From CALVUJ01 sp045128835 (GTDB lineage Bacteria; Bacillota_I; Bacilli_A; RFN20; DUOF01), in NCBI GenBank assembly GCA_045128835.1, contig JBGVRX010000017.1:62001-126000 (forward strand): a DNA stretch of 64,000 nucleotides. Direction: 5' to 3'. The notes below the pieces were generated by a model, which saw only the letters and a list, made by a program, of their open reading frames with translations, had not been told where the DNA came from and searched no databases. The first letter of the stretch is position 1, and every line of letters begins with the position of its first letter. A program made the translations under genes and the position numbers. Of the stretch, positions 63,501 to 64,000 are shown piece after piece.

Positions 63501-64000
63501 CTATTAACTGTATTTTTAGCAGTTGTAACAGTTCGATCATTGAAGTATGTTCCAAAATTAATTGTTTGAGCTTGTGCATAAGATTGTTGAACAGCATCAA
63601 TTTCAGGATCCTCGGCGCTTTGACAATATATTTCTGGAGCTCTATTAAACGAATATCCAGAAGTTTTAGTTAGCGTAACAGAGAATACCGTATTAGCAGA
63701 ACAGTCAACCAACTTTTTACTCCAAATTTCAATCTTACCACTTGTATAAATTCTCAAAGTTTCACCAGTTGCCGTATCTGTATACATGTAACTTCCATCC
63801 GATTGTTTAACAAGTTTTGTTGAACTAATACATGGTGTAGAACTAGTTTGATGTTGATTAAGCGTACAAAATGTTATACTATCTGTTGAAGAAGAAAAAC
63901 CTGTATAATTGTAATCAAATTTTTGCAAATGACAATCTTCGATTGTATATGCTCCAGCCGCAAGGCCTGAGTCCGTTAAAACAACCAAAAGTCTTGGGTC
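30587..64000 (-). CDS. Giant membrane-anchored surface protein, 5'-truncated (at least 11,137 aa visible)
   Basis: The frame is open to the right edge: the four codons before the TTG at 63988 (D-P-R-L) are in frame, so that TTG is internal and the true N-terminus lies outside the window. Visible order: a short unassigned segment; 13 Ig-like repeats with N-T-H-x-N and paired Cys; a block of about six YDG-like domains; Ig-like domains; seven LamG/concanavalin-like domains alternating with Ig-like domains that carry FNEP or SE-type strands; an Ig-like C-terminal domain; and a helix near V-I-A-A-V-M-T-G-I-V-A-M-L-G-L with the tail K-K-E-I. No LPXTG, enzyme or coiled coil is seen. At least ten short in-frame insert zones interrupt the regular domains. 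The terminal helix and repeat content indicate a cell-surface protein, probably an adhesin that contacts glycans through its LamG-like domains (inferred). It ends at a nested terminator. Confidence 0.9.
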   Translation of the reverse strand, partial: DPRLLVVLTDSGLAAGAYTIEDCHLQKFDYNYTGFSSSTDSITFCTLNQHQTSSTPCISSTKLVKQSDGSYMYTDTATGETLRIYTSGKIEIWSKKLVDCSANTVFSVTLTKTSGYSFNRAPEIYCQSAEDPEIDAVQQSYAQAQTINFGTYFNDRTVTTAKNTVNSLVSYFGQTANIYIYLGNSNALAASNGQAYVTGVQECYNFDAACTPNSNFSGFTFNDSSRVWNTLVKKEAVTANGYYCFTVTFNSLYTATDCLRITNIDRSIPTIQDSGIRIFESNGTTPHFNNTHANSSHIITFTATFNDWIYEGLQSSELTVTISDGGSCATTTIGELVTILTINSTKYYVKYDANGIYLYTSLTATSATSTILTEIGDGYNTQAYNHFKIGSTTYIIDSVGSGGAYVRDSNGNEVGKVTSEQVITIRNCTGKGVVQLNVKAGSVSDKGGMIDNNSVSPTTIIIDNEAPTITISSPTVYEGNGNDAYSSSDSTHYNNTHANSTHKIVYTVTIQDTVALASGTSKTLLDNSTIASSSNANSSPKVLLEQAELTITGATTGCKILISAPSTVTDLSKIVQTVTITGCTGTGAVGFKVNASTTLDLAHNNNAEKAAGTTVYVDNTAPTITISAPQIYVGDGNSAYSSSDSAHYNDTHANKTHKIVYTVTINDEKDLVSNTTIANSNNYSPTPGVLLTTDEITITGTTTSCKKFITAPTTANSSTQIVQLVTITGCSGNGNVAIDVNAGSTLDLAHNNNVKASSTTFTIDNVAPTVNIASAVVYENGGSTAHFNNTHANRYHVISYTITVNDSTALLSNTTIASSNNYNTAPKVLLAIAEIDIVGENTGCTLSTVDPTTGDSVKQLTQTFKMTGCNGNGKVSIKVKIASTLDLANNNNAVQATSNEITVDNDTAAPLDDEQNLVSISAPVIKKANGTTHFNNTHANKTHSIIYTITITDTNLLSNTTITSSTNYGAGVLLIEDDLEFVPAKSGDAAGCEMSISKPTTGTATTITQVLTVTKCSVEKGTIQIRVKARTTVDLAHNYNIAVTSDPVDIDNTLPIVSIELVSNSNLGSNAKNNSHLSKNHELVIKATIKDHSLMDNETISNSTNYSSGLILSTDSGDVVLSMSTCAVAIAGPVLVSYDPDIEDGLDSFTQLITISGCTGDGSLSVKVREGATIDLMDNLNEESNTLHFVVDNTAPSIAISNPTIYEGDGNSAYASGDTAHYNATHMNSAHKLVYTITITDTNLLDNETITSSTNAANALITVNEITVLGTATSGCKVLITSPTKGTSSSNITSYYKDAAGVNMTTFAVYTTITQVVTVTGCSGDGTVGIQVNANATYDLADNNNAQKQTSSSQYVTADNTAPTITISNPKVYEGTGTGAYASGDKAHYNDTHGNKNHKIVYTITITDTNLLSVVTISSSSNAAEGTAPLRTGVLLKTEEITLTGTTAGCVTYITSPSSGDSVTKITQTLTITGCTGNGNVGFTVNAQGTLDLAHNYNIATASSTNVCVDNTAPTVSLEFYSNSNNTEGSATNNTHVSEEHTVVYKATITDSYLLDNASATASSNYGETVHKIGVELIVAEITANVYNSSDEVVGSCSIAVGSIVNGSSKTSFYQLITLTNCTGEGRLKVVVKGGETKYDSDASSNDNDEATIDLAGNCNTPNTVLVGVIVDNTPPEVMIALESNNNLSSLSANNSHANSSHTLVFVATITDLNLLDSSTVSSSSNYDAVILKNTEIFVRLAGGTSNTCTVTMGNPYDVVYYSDIDNKDSFKQKITLTGCQGNGVATIKVMENTTVDLIEHKNAESNSLTFVVDNTSPTITIGNPTTSNTLTQSSHTANGTTNHIMSNSTTNVVSDAHSIQYVVTITDTNLLDTGTIANSTNYSAGVLLTKSEITLIGTATTGCDWEITTPDSGTVSATITSFYKNATGTAMSSITVYTTITQIVTVSGCSGNGFVGIQVNADATIDLADNKNAQKQTTNEQFVRVDNVHPTITIVLSGTSNPLNDTHMSSAHTATFTVAIEDAELSTANKTINGTAMTISSYLHTPLKTGTTTGAYTNGAGNTEIKLINTGTVQCSSIVITTVSTTSTKIVQTIVISGCTGDGTMTIKAIPGSDIKDEADNDILETTTTFTISGSNINDNNGRTVATKDGSNNFALYSGIPTPINYNYKNNEIYNYKNNSTSNSTWSKVSSVSSGKFTLAAVVDNTKPVIAITNPQIYDTYPSVSHDDDKYTNKAKFVEFLLTMSDLYLLDINDSRAHIAETINPISGQADTFDNVNPELTFKLNGTAFTCTYVTAFTGSKTSCEYTISAYSNLSKALDGVISFKQKIVMTGIQGDGLLQFIVNSSVVNDMANNMNNQVTTSNTKNNVDTVIIDNTAPTVTGSGSLDVFVGDPVKSIEEITAYYTMLATDPADSNGCYSGFWDTARTSSNTSCGNVAYANRFNTMGEGKYLSFYATSSVSSNGNDLWDNNYYTVMSPYIRNDNGTDIYYTKGTYQLTFNAVDDVGNRSAALTVEIVVKPRRLSVTYMPAEKIYDGVNVSFSSPTLYHIEGLVYTDTVSSIAYTIDGANANGSVVNTKTYVINPTGVTLSSGSIDNYSLFFYQGEYDLLTKQIVLANNEYTKIYDSKAFYFDNPDQYTYNGTQFTISNTYTFDSVTNPTVLKRGTTTISSVTNTTTDTITITSNKFQISSVEYSMFVTNNVVVSVRTNTHSIEVFGGNTFYIAGIKYVINEAKTAIAKYTYQFNISNVTYQIGYTDNVATKIIRVNDGVAVADISSLSFTMAVPYVLVYDENTGAITTVLNRSLRNDAATVTNNEFTIHGITYKINYQERTLVSILDANGKTAFAVSASGTFTYNGSTFRASASGIYTEGGSKVVDVENEEFNLFGNRYFLNFDKVDTNGRAISISTGSTTVYTLNDFISGQSLGCVTYEILGSSTYHSGKNCGSTNQNGMIIAGTYTVIPSEFVVNNGSFTNYALIPMIKTSKINKKDIYIYYNGASKIYDGVTMSFAVGGNGYDYTITNLQSNDAIPTINYKIDGTLANGTVRNVKMSSGNPDANGYRISIDSIVIKNSILSNLDVTTLAYNVHVNSDSSGDSIVTYYRIDQVPLTIGFKDSENHRDYDSTTTGNDRFSSPDLYNIKGNTNSVCSSKVATIMYTDSSNCEYISAVSYAINGTETGSVKNVSSNSVTIKGFTVAGSNTVSSNYRFVNQSSYRMTTEYILDGSQTTISINSISYDVIYKNVRVMSVSMTGGTTYTVTNNVFSGSGCEYYVINGNQLLCGDVIISDITDGSFTINGTTGTLVYEKQAIAVSYNGAVQAYVTDNKFNLIEDFVITSTQIKNIEGDILGTINSSSSTVTVNSKTFTINKTKVLKNITNSAGDIIAWANAFVMSDKSTSTSLSVNNNKYFNVIDVYGNLSYTINLNGDGLMANITVPSGMVVRNISSVVGNVQTFDIYKEFTLSNHAIGITTIGEGKYQTYVIDGMTYYVEGSELKNTKGEVVSEVNSGKVILSTTYTLNYQDIRTSVSGDSKSSPIYFNTQQYDVHQKYLSIKHFVAQEKQFDASLELFASNLGTAKIICDFSSKQDKKEIVKNCTTLNTQVNNENVKIAWVVNSTGYADRNINDGIIVTLNSPSISNGTGSASNYTIGTQTEAMANIIKRILSNAITEGQKIYTKYADNNAIVYAGSSLIETGFGNGQLTLAWAQHNTGFADSSIANNKVITLNVNDFIIYDGQGDNGTGLWSNYELDSERTTYTFIADIKEDTTVYELSSDQIVLEQYTGTEWIPYNNTDGRYQDEGWTNRTIRVRILENVYKVTEETTTTFKFTVDGKTYVLSKVTQSYNHNTEVDDVITNVSTSISRLEISESGTTTLVEQTCGVDTVYICNNIININNVKYTIIFNSTNGKPIEVVKEGTDKSSNWWYEFSYVQGQNDRDWKQYFAYSSEDTANKNLNNRGVDTNSSTRYNWTTTGVKLENINESNWSYLRIRKINTSTDTSSTTEYTYTTNFIKYDTTAPVIKIERVDQTDTVLKASGINTYMHSFVQNNAEIVNQNFVNFRVSMIEKNLHNFELTVANIHQTGDNLGQACGITLSEKITTANGYGTDGYFIVTLTCAVGSGDIGIKVDASIAHDYSHNGYLATGEIAPNYNLEQSSVLETDAHIVDHKIPGISSNLVDVNNYVDTDINFIKNTTGSYVKLTMSDTDSIVTGISYLNYYRYIVIPGVENATIDNLKYTIYGDELRYGEYFVANIGKTFSLFGKTYVICDDGIKYPNSTQVVPNSKKEGNVITLKLGTVETNFTISSNKLIYKGNGFDQVVATIYDNQFKVYGKTYTVDAANGAIMYAGNNVATIVDNKFDLALKAHQEYTINYVNGSAVAIVVGKYTVADVTNNEFTINGTRYKISGGYIQNTSGTNVATITGNKFTMLFDEIEVLLNDTYESGTLTSKDVYLGCTDTACTSGKEIFTSTSTVLVAVYDHAYNRSHDIDASSTSNRYHLINIKVEKVDDIEVQLWQSNYEWTNSETININATVKISNNYANNTDSRSTGIKSITFNVCEPTSTLSGCTVNDYYGFMGGISSTATFTFDRDGSGNGPIEVTKYATINANGKYYVTVELWSGVTLSGILDEREDNVIKVLNFDRSAPTEITFGDNSGSISIDNTTIITRDDAYDSDSIKISVHAEDPIYELRDSYKSAGQSSLASYKWLWVQVSDNVTINTEDDFNTVYSNYITSFGSCSSSRNLCGTSTFSTLIKPLKVTGDKFVIGGVEYTINAHQITYASGSYGLTSKFVIKDKTYELYYESGVVTKVKILDAAGAVVSTRTVNSDTFTVEDGGTIYEIVKVNGTPRYIKNTYNEKQINVANTVKINNVIYEIVEDVKTGDRYITQVNYTEGGDGFSNVGLIEASLRYEDYYLYILFADNAGNEALPRNGGQVVKGYYEFDNTKPEYDNQIAGGEATKIVGPAMSEGEVGTTNEAASDDTKIEYEIKIKDKWLFGGIHAGRTGDYAVLDLSKIRVLLDGNVVITTATNEKISIDSYTISGFKEAENSDVKLRIEYSVINEYAYPSNNINTKYLYIKVIITDFKGYHINATDGSKITDGIAKIDVLEGLLVDYSGNVLNANDSATTFILDNTIISEPTVNPEPTDNKNVWYDLSGLNNNGSLTGVIHNVDTSKKWIVNGTEAGTGWFNNGLKLDSSSSLKLNSLSLGSINIENGYFTKDYTIELYVKSYGATSVTIATTTISIAANEYTHIALIHKNDQTSIYVDGALIRTEVISSVGSLELKGNIVVHSVRLYSIALTTTATLNNASRDGARYAVGANPTVLANINDYVTTGIVSWLDGYYYSSARTNNGTEVVLTFENESTSYLNNKSTINYARSYYAWVPNYNVSYDSWEINGALSKRLSETSNYTTNTVKLILPSDAAAGKYYLWVKLVDEAGNVSIYRYQREFVHDTIAPTLVESTVVRVNGCVEHDGTYYCNDENNSPDSFEVLVSYSKNIGSSNIPVPAVNFGSKVRVNTIASKAKGMTFYYIYEIQRVDDSRSTTGDNGSLVFRFTGTDNVKDNLGNKADNTSAVNINVIDINTTKISGISSNYNFVVVADTLYPYITKFDIVPSENMFIKQYVDNEYTFYTYKRNDVVTINVTFSEPVVFNNTITLTAVGDNLYESGTSTFTFTCAALTNFSTTVSCTYTVQNDNIYNLKIISIQDISSIRDIGDNPLSDFDYDNQNKTTASDTGNTQTADYSADICVNVWFNPSGSDMIHPYSECSGSGFGPYSRVQTRMIIFDTIAPHADDPGLAGDVAKWYDLSGNNTEVVISNTFADDDGSDAYLNNYIIEKSSTANLWADGLIQRSGSVTLKELDNRVRNSSAYTVEAVIKNPISGKLYLGSTAIDFPSSCESELCHIAIVYFNNVGTIYVNANNGSSIGSLPTSFTQIQITGEVEIYAVRFYSLALHKEEITNNKNRDFARYDGSRTATALVDARSYVTKGLEAWLDGYYHSTTRSNTKEFNVTVEKAYRTDSNLTGYSSGVNYEKSYYYWAMKDEPITASSAIWGTSTLASVCVSYDISKHTCVDEKLKFTVPASDGSYSLWLKLTDNAGNYQVYRYIQEFVIDNTAPVVNGVEVVSTTKYSDSDFYYYNSDVNENYNRDYSFRDGLEGDLVTIIVSFSEGISNSTAEAIALSFGGVNRKGSAPVKRVTGSYIEYTYVIYKPNSTIGTTGLRDADGDNGELAFTYSISSVSDKLNNALTTGSVSINGETDVTVASTASLYKGAIADTINPYINKIVMHAEGAQVYEFSGATEYHYKKNDEITLTVYFSESIKTKGVLTVAFTGTNVKTGEPVIENKVFTCNTSSDSFVSTLTCKYKVTDNDSISDLLLDGNVNQTIYIEDIAGGILSTIYQTNESGQATTVVKEETLGSNGVYSLYVDGSTSNKIIKPIIDTTKPEVTIIGPTDDAIRQTNEQYTISGNEVKVGEMKVADIVNNEFTINGFTYKISGSRILLDNVVVDEIASNKFTLDTRYIIETTDFCYVDNCDTTNINDHVDTATVDLSKLSVYAMKKDESYKKFDVVHSSGLEIFVPFEHASNSSVYILNDENGAKVADIRFVWVYENCKLKLHMNFMNFANDYVVYIKVEAGFVVDLSQNSSNEVTASEDQKLIVDNKVIAAPDVVTALDKNKWDDFSGNNVNGTITALDDFDHNSENDWRNEYGVDTAAWIDNGLLLKTTDSTKVNSVTVSKTLSTRYTLEFFVKTTGSGSFILISGGVVDFGGVTISAGYAHIALVVDNDKMTMYVNGTAYTPTNGVINSLTSFGLSSVNRELVIYAIRAYNYALDTATLKVNYAVDKARYQDKSLDVRNMTHYSLPGIECFLDGYYNTAYKRSETSLTLKFEVSSNVGTVSGLDYVLSGYMWVNNNIYDASNFDNSNIGFTNFSSLGHSTGNEIGIPMPQDTGSYSLWIKVVDRANNIEIYKYEKSFHIDKDAPVLNSIVAVCNESINKCKTETDGVTYRLNDGDLLTAIVTYSRPLDSESGAVTFTPRLADVQGYYNGNDQTLLGTPSVQVKGMNVIFTYTITENETEKRSKNSDNGYFKLAYKANTLVSANNGQSANTTSTVSVSHTNFAYYAGAEAYNSYASNTYTVRVDTIYPFIKDINIYGYNNERGTYEYNDLLYYSYRAGSSNSSLYVDLVLDPREDYVSFTTFKLTMIGKNTYDAGSTEVSTTSCVLAEANLLTIRCEFPVTSDLNIYDVHVKSVETDLVDAAANAGPGDTLNKLDVYRYSETSINTGSVQTYPDSYINLNTTASLNASNEPIKTIDKLVIFDNTLPKISEDSLNNNDDLLTWYDLANNGNVTTITPTGDYYLNNYWLLAEEDAKSIWDENHLTLRADQGGSLRTNFAKNLFGDFTIQITLKKNATQFAFSFYSQAGIEYPVSISGLTSNSIQTITFIRSASDIIVCINGVCTDGNGPHKVPSNIKGIGFATTTGLDVYAIRAYNTVLSESEINNNNSLDYARYTTADRTVISNTNGYITKKLISWLDGYYHYSYRQNDETHNHTFRFDLAKVQLNGIYVDSVTRINKVEYSWTSIEGQEYNWVEVDVNYTDDRDYMQFSTPDSTGAWQLNVRIIDWAGNETQYRYYRDYVIDKTPIIITDVEIINPYDINVYNKGDTIEFSVSFNKAVTLVSGSNHVMPTLSIGGRTINSSKYSCSLSGFSYDCKYVVLGGSTLRSADGDNGEINVRYALSNTSIYVDSLGNPVGTGVDLSLTDYSVNSTATVPVTPVGLQTGTKVDTVHPYISSSITLIDGTVDTTINGIDYYYYNLNDAFKFRITLSENIAMANKNVVTKLYNSIYFELNGQTYRRVQHEILEDETSSSVATVSNNQFTLNGVTYIIENNQIITEVSPKFLVALRSRNSNYQSWEKTAECQMINVSGGYANQLDCEYDILEQDDAREIYVYSLYTVNYVTGESNVISYISDYSGPNGHINMTYGNYMSAYNPEGTADKCLNIDYDSPTNCAITKIIIFDSHSPIVEVDASTPISSSCTTGTSLFTADGNLYLKARCSGTFNLVVKEANYEELLDYINRNSFENLNKIRVYSYNPNGSLFYLDTSNSFVEVTKTAVLGSEFTLNENNEDIIIKLILISIKVDVKEEQYVPITSANRYNLDEGVYTQANDGEYLNVGADYYYIHESNRYNYNDGSYVLAWGGNYLRVSTKAIYMNVTEGAIKDWQGNEGIRVEGATTKFPFGEYERYLITDTNTPEVEFLDPEEEEEEVAPNRIWFDLARKSSGILEGYNDDGTYWRHDNLISQTDSYVEVLNESMDFGKKMTFAVVFRYIGSGTGYLVDSDTFKIQIKNNKLYVVNNEASIVVIDGLVAGQLYRVTTTINGTNLSVYVNDQEKTNYVLTTVITDDVPNLRLLSSTVNLTVYLSNVMIYDRALVDSEVALNHSIHYQRFARNYYLIDGDTKLDKVETVYSSGQPLSVRIGLNKVITSTFSNSSNTITFKSTARTSSSVTLTMTCDGTVGTDFATCSTTLNTGLNMATYTLIEGTINSYVIKDAVTPEYLNIGYNYYETNSVRRWFDAYYRMGRTCGPTGCEKGEEYVAIKIGDREESIKTNDGYINEVGLDVTKASCTALGSQVYVGDCYSELYYSWATLKLDVASVEFEEPIHLYDTDLGAYKIPLPTTNGKYYLWIKAKDRLGNEIIIMDSKEYIIDAMAPVLTGFDIMEDEDKRYKHYKAGDVLTVVASYSEVVHYNSEEGGMDFNIKFGGKLATGSNLTVKFDVSDATQLKSGINIIFEYVINDIDMENLRNSTGDNGRFVIDFAYNGMTDMYGNAIVAANGNLAYAQMLDNQANFEITGNDAEKDELTKRFQGFQAIDANGDNIPNQTIFEAIDEDVELGIKVYFSMQTKVDSPFTLILKEFETDENSVEFSCPATTEEVKEVICYTTIVARNSIDITGYDKLLSGNTNQYDQLLNKVTNITYDVDHFTITFSEMVTQSNNFTVLIGKKTHNVVEGEVLATCTGIVNALSTTCTTTSTVDTSTQYNNIRSGTDTNPWVLDRLESIKVVAKVGEDYNETTKKVYTNGETLYLEVVFNGRLNITKEFSAVFGNGTDGLGVVCNAASGIGSADGKTRTICSTLIHESNVVDVSDYLGTIVADTTNPWASGFRLMEKQADDTFKPTTRTQYGRGATIYIQAVFSEKVKFEGEIYLVIKGSVSEELLFSCIVPSDYVDNLICSYVISDSLDDEIEINQLKVIAIITQSDFVVEDVDTSTSDTKAHIVKIGEGYQVFKSGVRIATVSAVVDMAGNPLDADIKSSGNIDYGDLGADDPAIDVKIPEIVEVVGPIKANAGPFVGEDENELFYKKNGASKYIITVDDKNNMYLNWCKIKFHVESRLNEVDNNILTYNASGSDCELKLDALNSSGYARVFDIEIDGVKYAKINGHVVLETVTIGTGDDADIRRKLTLTITITALDEDCEIYFEIEEGAFKDLAGNMNLNSNDAHYSGTSTALAPNVRIHIDNTAPEALYIEVANTQWFDISGNGYNYSYEDASGVLHNNVGCDFAWQQDGSMRGCVEYNPIEPDLQTYGEVKPIVNVNEVTGRDEFINENYFGRTMFKKDFTIELLVKVTQPGTRQLFKITSLEDGNDNGSWTFNFTFVTAHVGKFAYFAITYNAKDAFVSGNYLSQGMYTVYSNLTASAYNEEISVYKAATALDIRSGTESTLGIIGALSVTDTSIETVTFGDASTYIYSARAYSGPVKTSSGSYGTLTFDELEANFELDIKRYRDEIESYNIDNYVTEYLNLWFDGYYRKKTDLVKYVDIYIEDKDLIEPLVGVGIDYHNSYYEWVRTDGLVTSAKTYLSELLLLPGGAFNEENRGCDIWVTNPDGSSSFTRYNGWECMGEGAKYFVKIPLPTITDGRYTLNMVMYDNLGNTHTYDMQDVEVVADDTPPYIPYKNEEIVDGYDAILVYPLGGGKINDKSTVLIAVIFNERLNQNMDVTTLPDLYIRFARYSSNAQIDHIPATASNVKVIGKAIVYKYQLVKGDNGELELSPYKTYDPQTEFEFLWNKYDASSAENHDIEDIYGNKYEGAMNSLGTVESQLIVAIQPPAYITGDTRAPYVKDVRVNIDGNSADMNNMYYHYKQGDVVRIEVEFNEPVAIFKDEVYLELVGDSGTKYIATCSGYDVSSNAASYLIDKINCSYTIDNDNEERIRVSTIDEIYEQVPVEGSGVYEMIDAIKLCYTSNCADLVNDGGILKVDGQLYDSYIVDELGTTLSRKVTYNFASYYHGDPLDSEYKKETEFIHSYDLQAWYSPSSENTYNMKVEGNNIVTTRALLYDEFVLEIFVDGVVGEIKLNDTTFALTGCESNKLCHIVIAKERRLDAYGAEIVDGNGDYIYDLKAYVATNAKNSYNKIDADGNSYVDYNVSFGEAVRTVADQSAYILNKVSVAKDNVHAIRLYSASIRLSLSASNAAGDNELLEGSLTNTVDNYSYRNAFGDPYHRSEIITEERWDTTTLKGSTSLVYISSYVGDVGVTFDTVAPVVNVRSEVVTVDWDDEADNYVSSNITAEQNKDYINYMRARVDESKDYSDCAVDGESNDNCSGVRYVGLGKYLKFTITIDEINYHIDELADIVTDLVNGMTVTETVDTIDGGLFEINGKQYKKSGNYVVVMVGTKEKRVAEIINNKFVMDYIIYEISGNSIIAHYTSILADMLNESFYTNGITKSEYVGADHTGVYEHSFNLYIPLMNTGSTSTINQERLNELGMTYNGYIQVNINEDLTDKAGNLVTNKMESDKFMIANKEPYDELSYDSTQANYLNAFEILETGCQGAGCASYQSLTDISNAMVAIANTPDANLYSKVVSYRKPLLLDNAQTFKNTDVIYFKVDFGNSSISENVVYKESGGVSINLTCSAYDGNVALCKKNKTVSLGAGIGENGIVLKGDGAIYASGGSTLLVNAVSGGITNVVIEPFEMFLDASRLANLTSNTENTRKYNNVYYIDLILTDLAGNLKIETRTIHIVNLSPYVVGENGTTEIVSYAMNVGETFTYPEITAYSLDKYFIGVVEEIDTYEYIVEYEGRLVDKVDSNIAGNYDIYVRVVDQSGRVSVQKVMNLFIQSEFTNPIVNNNSNAVKYAVIAAVMTGIVAMLGLAFVSMKKEI
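30590..31030 (-). other. C-terminal Ig-like domain and membrane anchor of the largest protein
   Basis: The domain has D-V-G-type and I-A-G-N-Y-D-I-Y-V-R-V-V-D-Q-S-G-R strands of the DUF5011-like surface Ig type. It is followed by ~22 hydrophobic residues and a short basic/acidic tail. This is the same anchor type as in the two neighbours. Confidence 0.65.
31900..32140 (-). repeat. FTING-type insert zone
   Basis: Units include L-F-E-I-N-G-K-Q-Y-K-K-S-G-N and V-A-E-I-I-N-N-K-F-V-M-D-Y-I-I-Y-E-I, placed between two strands of an Ig-like domain (after V-T-D-L-V-N-G-M-T and before L-N-E-S-F-Y-T-N-G). Confidence 0.55.
32640..33145 (-). other. LamG/concanavalin-like domain 7 (degenerate)
   Basis: Starts at L-Q-A-W-Y-S-P, where the earlier copies have W-Y-D-L-S-G. 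It keeps the C-H-I-V-I-A strand and the H-A-I-R-L-Y-S strand, but has a large loop insert in the middle. It lacks the D-L-S-G motif and the following W-L-D-G-Y-Y motif, so the assignment is weaker than for copies 1-4. Confidence 0.5.
34690..35460 (-). other. LamG/concanavalin-like domain 6
   Basis: Begins W-F-D-I-S-G-N-G-Y-N, has the F-T-I-E-L-L-V-K strand, F-A-Y-F-A-I-T-Y and a late Y-I-Y-S-A-R-A-Y-S strand. It is followed by L-W-F-D-G-Y-Y-R (about 34625-34655). It is longer than the other copies because of extra loops. Confidence 0.6.
37399..37435 (-). other. EF-hand-like loop in the largest protein
   Basis: Translates to D-A-N-G-D-N-I-P-N-Q, with D-x-N-x-D-x-I-x-N spacing as in dockerin and thrombospondin-3-type calcium loops. 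It stands alone between two Ig-like domains. Confidence 0.35.
38690..39235 (-). other. LamG/concanavalin-like domain 5
   Basis: Begins R-I-W-F-D-L-A-R-K-S-S-G, with strands M-T-F-A-V-V-F-R-Y, Y-R-V-T-T-T-I-N-G-T, L-S-V-Y-V-N-D and V-M-I-Y-D-R-A-L. A diverged W-F-D-A-Y-Y-R motif follows at 38295-38325. Confidence 0.65.
39405..39625 (-). repeat. RYN-type insert zone in the largest protein
   Basis: Two full units: S-A-N-R-Y-N-L-D-E-G-V-Y-T-Q-A-N-D-G-E-Y and E-S-N-R-Y-N-Y-N-D-G-S-Y-V. It is the clearest example outside the 5,419-aa gene and shows that the same module family spreads over different genes. Confidence 0.65.
40345..40540 (-). repeat. FTING-type insert zone within an Ig-like strand pair
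   Basis: Units: Y-F-E-L-N-G-Q-T-Y-R-R-V and V-A-T-V-S-N-N-Q-F-T-L-N-G-V-T-Y-I-I. It splits the usual S-E-x-I-x(5) / L-x-V-x-x-x-G segment of the Ig-like domain; sibling domains near 45090 and 47080 have no such insert. Confidence 0.65.
41490..42030 (-). other. LamG/concanavalin-like domain 4
   Basis: Begins L-L-T-W-Y-D-L-A-N-N-G, with F-T-I-Q-I-T-L-K-K, T-I-T-F-I-R-S, D-I-I-V-C-I-N-G-V-C and V-Y-A-I-R-A-Y-N strands. S-W-L-D-G-Y-Y-H follows at 41425-41452. Confidence 0.7.
43490..44010 (-). other. LamG/concanavalin-like domain 3
   Basis: Begins K-W-D-D-F-S-G-N-N-V-N-G-T-I, with Y-T-L-E-F-F-V-K-T, Y-A-H-I-A-L-V, M-T-M-Y-V-N-G-T and V-I-Y-A-I-R-A-Y-N strands typical of LamG-like jellyrolls. C-F-L-D-G-Y-Y-N follows at 43405-43440. 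Confidence 0.75.
44460..44660 (-). repeat. FTING-type insert zone
   Basis: Two units: V-A-D-I-V-N-N-E-F-T-I-N-G-F-T-Y-K-I-S-G and V-V-D-E-I-A-S-N-K-F-T-L. It interrupts the start of an Ig-like domain between T-N-E-Q-Y-T-I and Y-I-I-E-T-T-D-F-C. Confidence 0.65.
46110..46625 (-). other. LamG/concanavalin-like domain 2
   Basis: Begins K-W-Y-D-L-S-G-N-N, with Y-T-V-E-A-V-I-K, C-H-I-A-I-V-Y-F, G-T-I-Y-V-N and I-Y-A-V-R-F-Y-S strands. A-W-L-D-G-Y-Y-H follows at 46030-46055. Confidence 0.75.
48070..48580 (-). other. LamG/concanavalin-like domain 1
   Basis: Begins W-Y-D-L-S-G-L-N-N-N-G, the canonical start of LamG_3-type domains. Strands Y-T-I-E-L-Y-V-K-S, Y-T-H-I-A-L-I-H-K, T-S-I-Y-V-D-G-A and V-H-S-V-R-L-Y-S-I-A-L follow. 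S-W-L-D-G-Y-Y-Y is at about 47992-48020. Such domains in other proteins bind glycans or hold sheet-like surface structures. Confidence 0.8.
49350..49770 (-). repeat. FTING-type insert zone
   Basis: At least four units: K-F-V-I-G-G-V-E-Y-T-I-N, K-F-V-I-K-D-K-T-Y-E-L, T-F-T-V-E-D-G-G-T-I-Y-E-I and T-V-K-I-N-N-V-I-Y-E-I. It separates a strand ending T-F-S-T-L-I-K-P from the next Ig-like segment that begins Y-T-E-G-G-D-G-F-S-N-V. Confidence 0.65.
50720..51350 (-). repeat. FTING-type insert zone (~200 aa, about six units)
   Basis: Units include F-S-L-F-G-K-T-Y-V-I, Q-F-K-V-Y-G-K-T-Y-T-V-D, E-F-T-I-N-G-T-R-Y-K-I-S-G and V-A-T-I-T-G-N-K-F-T-M. V-A-T-I or V-A-D-V links precede each F-x-I/V-x-G strand. 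It lies within an Ig-like domain whose flanks are I-S-Y-L-N-Y-Y-R-Y and L-N-D-T-Y-E-S-G. Confidence 0.7.
52250..52580 (-). repeat. FTING-type insert zone
   Basis: Units include F-K-F-T-V-D-G-K-T-Y-V-L and C-N-N-I-I-N-I-N-N-V-K-Y-T-I, following I-R-V-R-I-L-E-N-V-Y-K and before W-W-Y-E-F-S-Y. Confidence 0.55.
53440..54360 (-). repeat. FTING-type insert zone (~300 aa)
   Basis: Units include S-I-N-S-I-S-Y-D-V-I, S-F-T-I-N-G-T-T-G-T-L, T-V-N-S-K-T-F-T-I-N and Y-V-I-D-G-M-T-Y-Y-V, spaced by V-x-D-I, Y-V-T-D-N-K-F-N and V-S-E-V segments. It separates the early and late strands of one YDG-like domain. Confidence 0.65.
55240..56110 (-). repeat. FTING-type insert zone (~290 aa)
   Basis: Units include Y-T-Y-N-G-T-Q-F-T-I, T-F-Y-I-A-G-I-K-Y-V-I, E-F-T-I-H-G-I-T-Y-K-I, T-F-T-Y-N-G-S-T-F-R and E-F-N-L-F-G-N-R-Y-F-L. 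It interrupts the second YDG-like domain right after its K-I-Y-D-S opening. Confidence 0.65.
56878..63215 (-). repeat. Thirteen tandem Ig-like repeats with N-T-H-x-N and Cys-pair signatures
   Basis: Boundaries (at the recurrent V-D-N-T-A-P-T) lie near 62610, 62145, 61708, 61290, 60848, 60426, 59925, 59473, 58986, 58560, 58042 and 57390. Units are ~140-220 residues. Consensus order: D-N-x-x-P-T-I-x-I; H-F/Y-N-N/D-T-H-A-N-x-x-H; I-V-Y-T-I-T-I-x-D; N-T-T-I-x-S-S-N-Y; E-I-T-I-x-G; a C; I-T-Q-x-V-T-I-T-G-C-x-G-N/D-G; and T-x-D-L-A-H/D-N-N-N. The His motif is clear in most units and lost in the thirteenth; a Cys pair is present in all, shifted in the thirteenth. DNA-level identity is only partial, so the array is not a recent amplification. 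Confidence 0.85.
62745..62995 (-). repeat. FTING-type insert inside the first tandem repeat
   Basis: The normal repeat joins its first Cys to I-T-Q-V-V-T-V-T-G-C over ~15-25 residues. Here ~83 residues intervene, with T-I-L-T-I-N-S-T-K-Y-Y-V-K, H-F-K-I-G-S-T-T-Y-I-I-D-S and V-G-K-V-T units. The other 12 repeats serve as the uninterrupted reference. Confidence 0.7.
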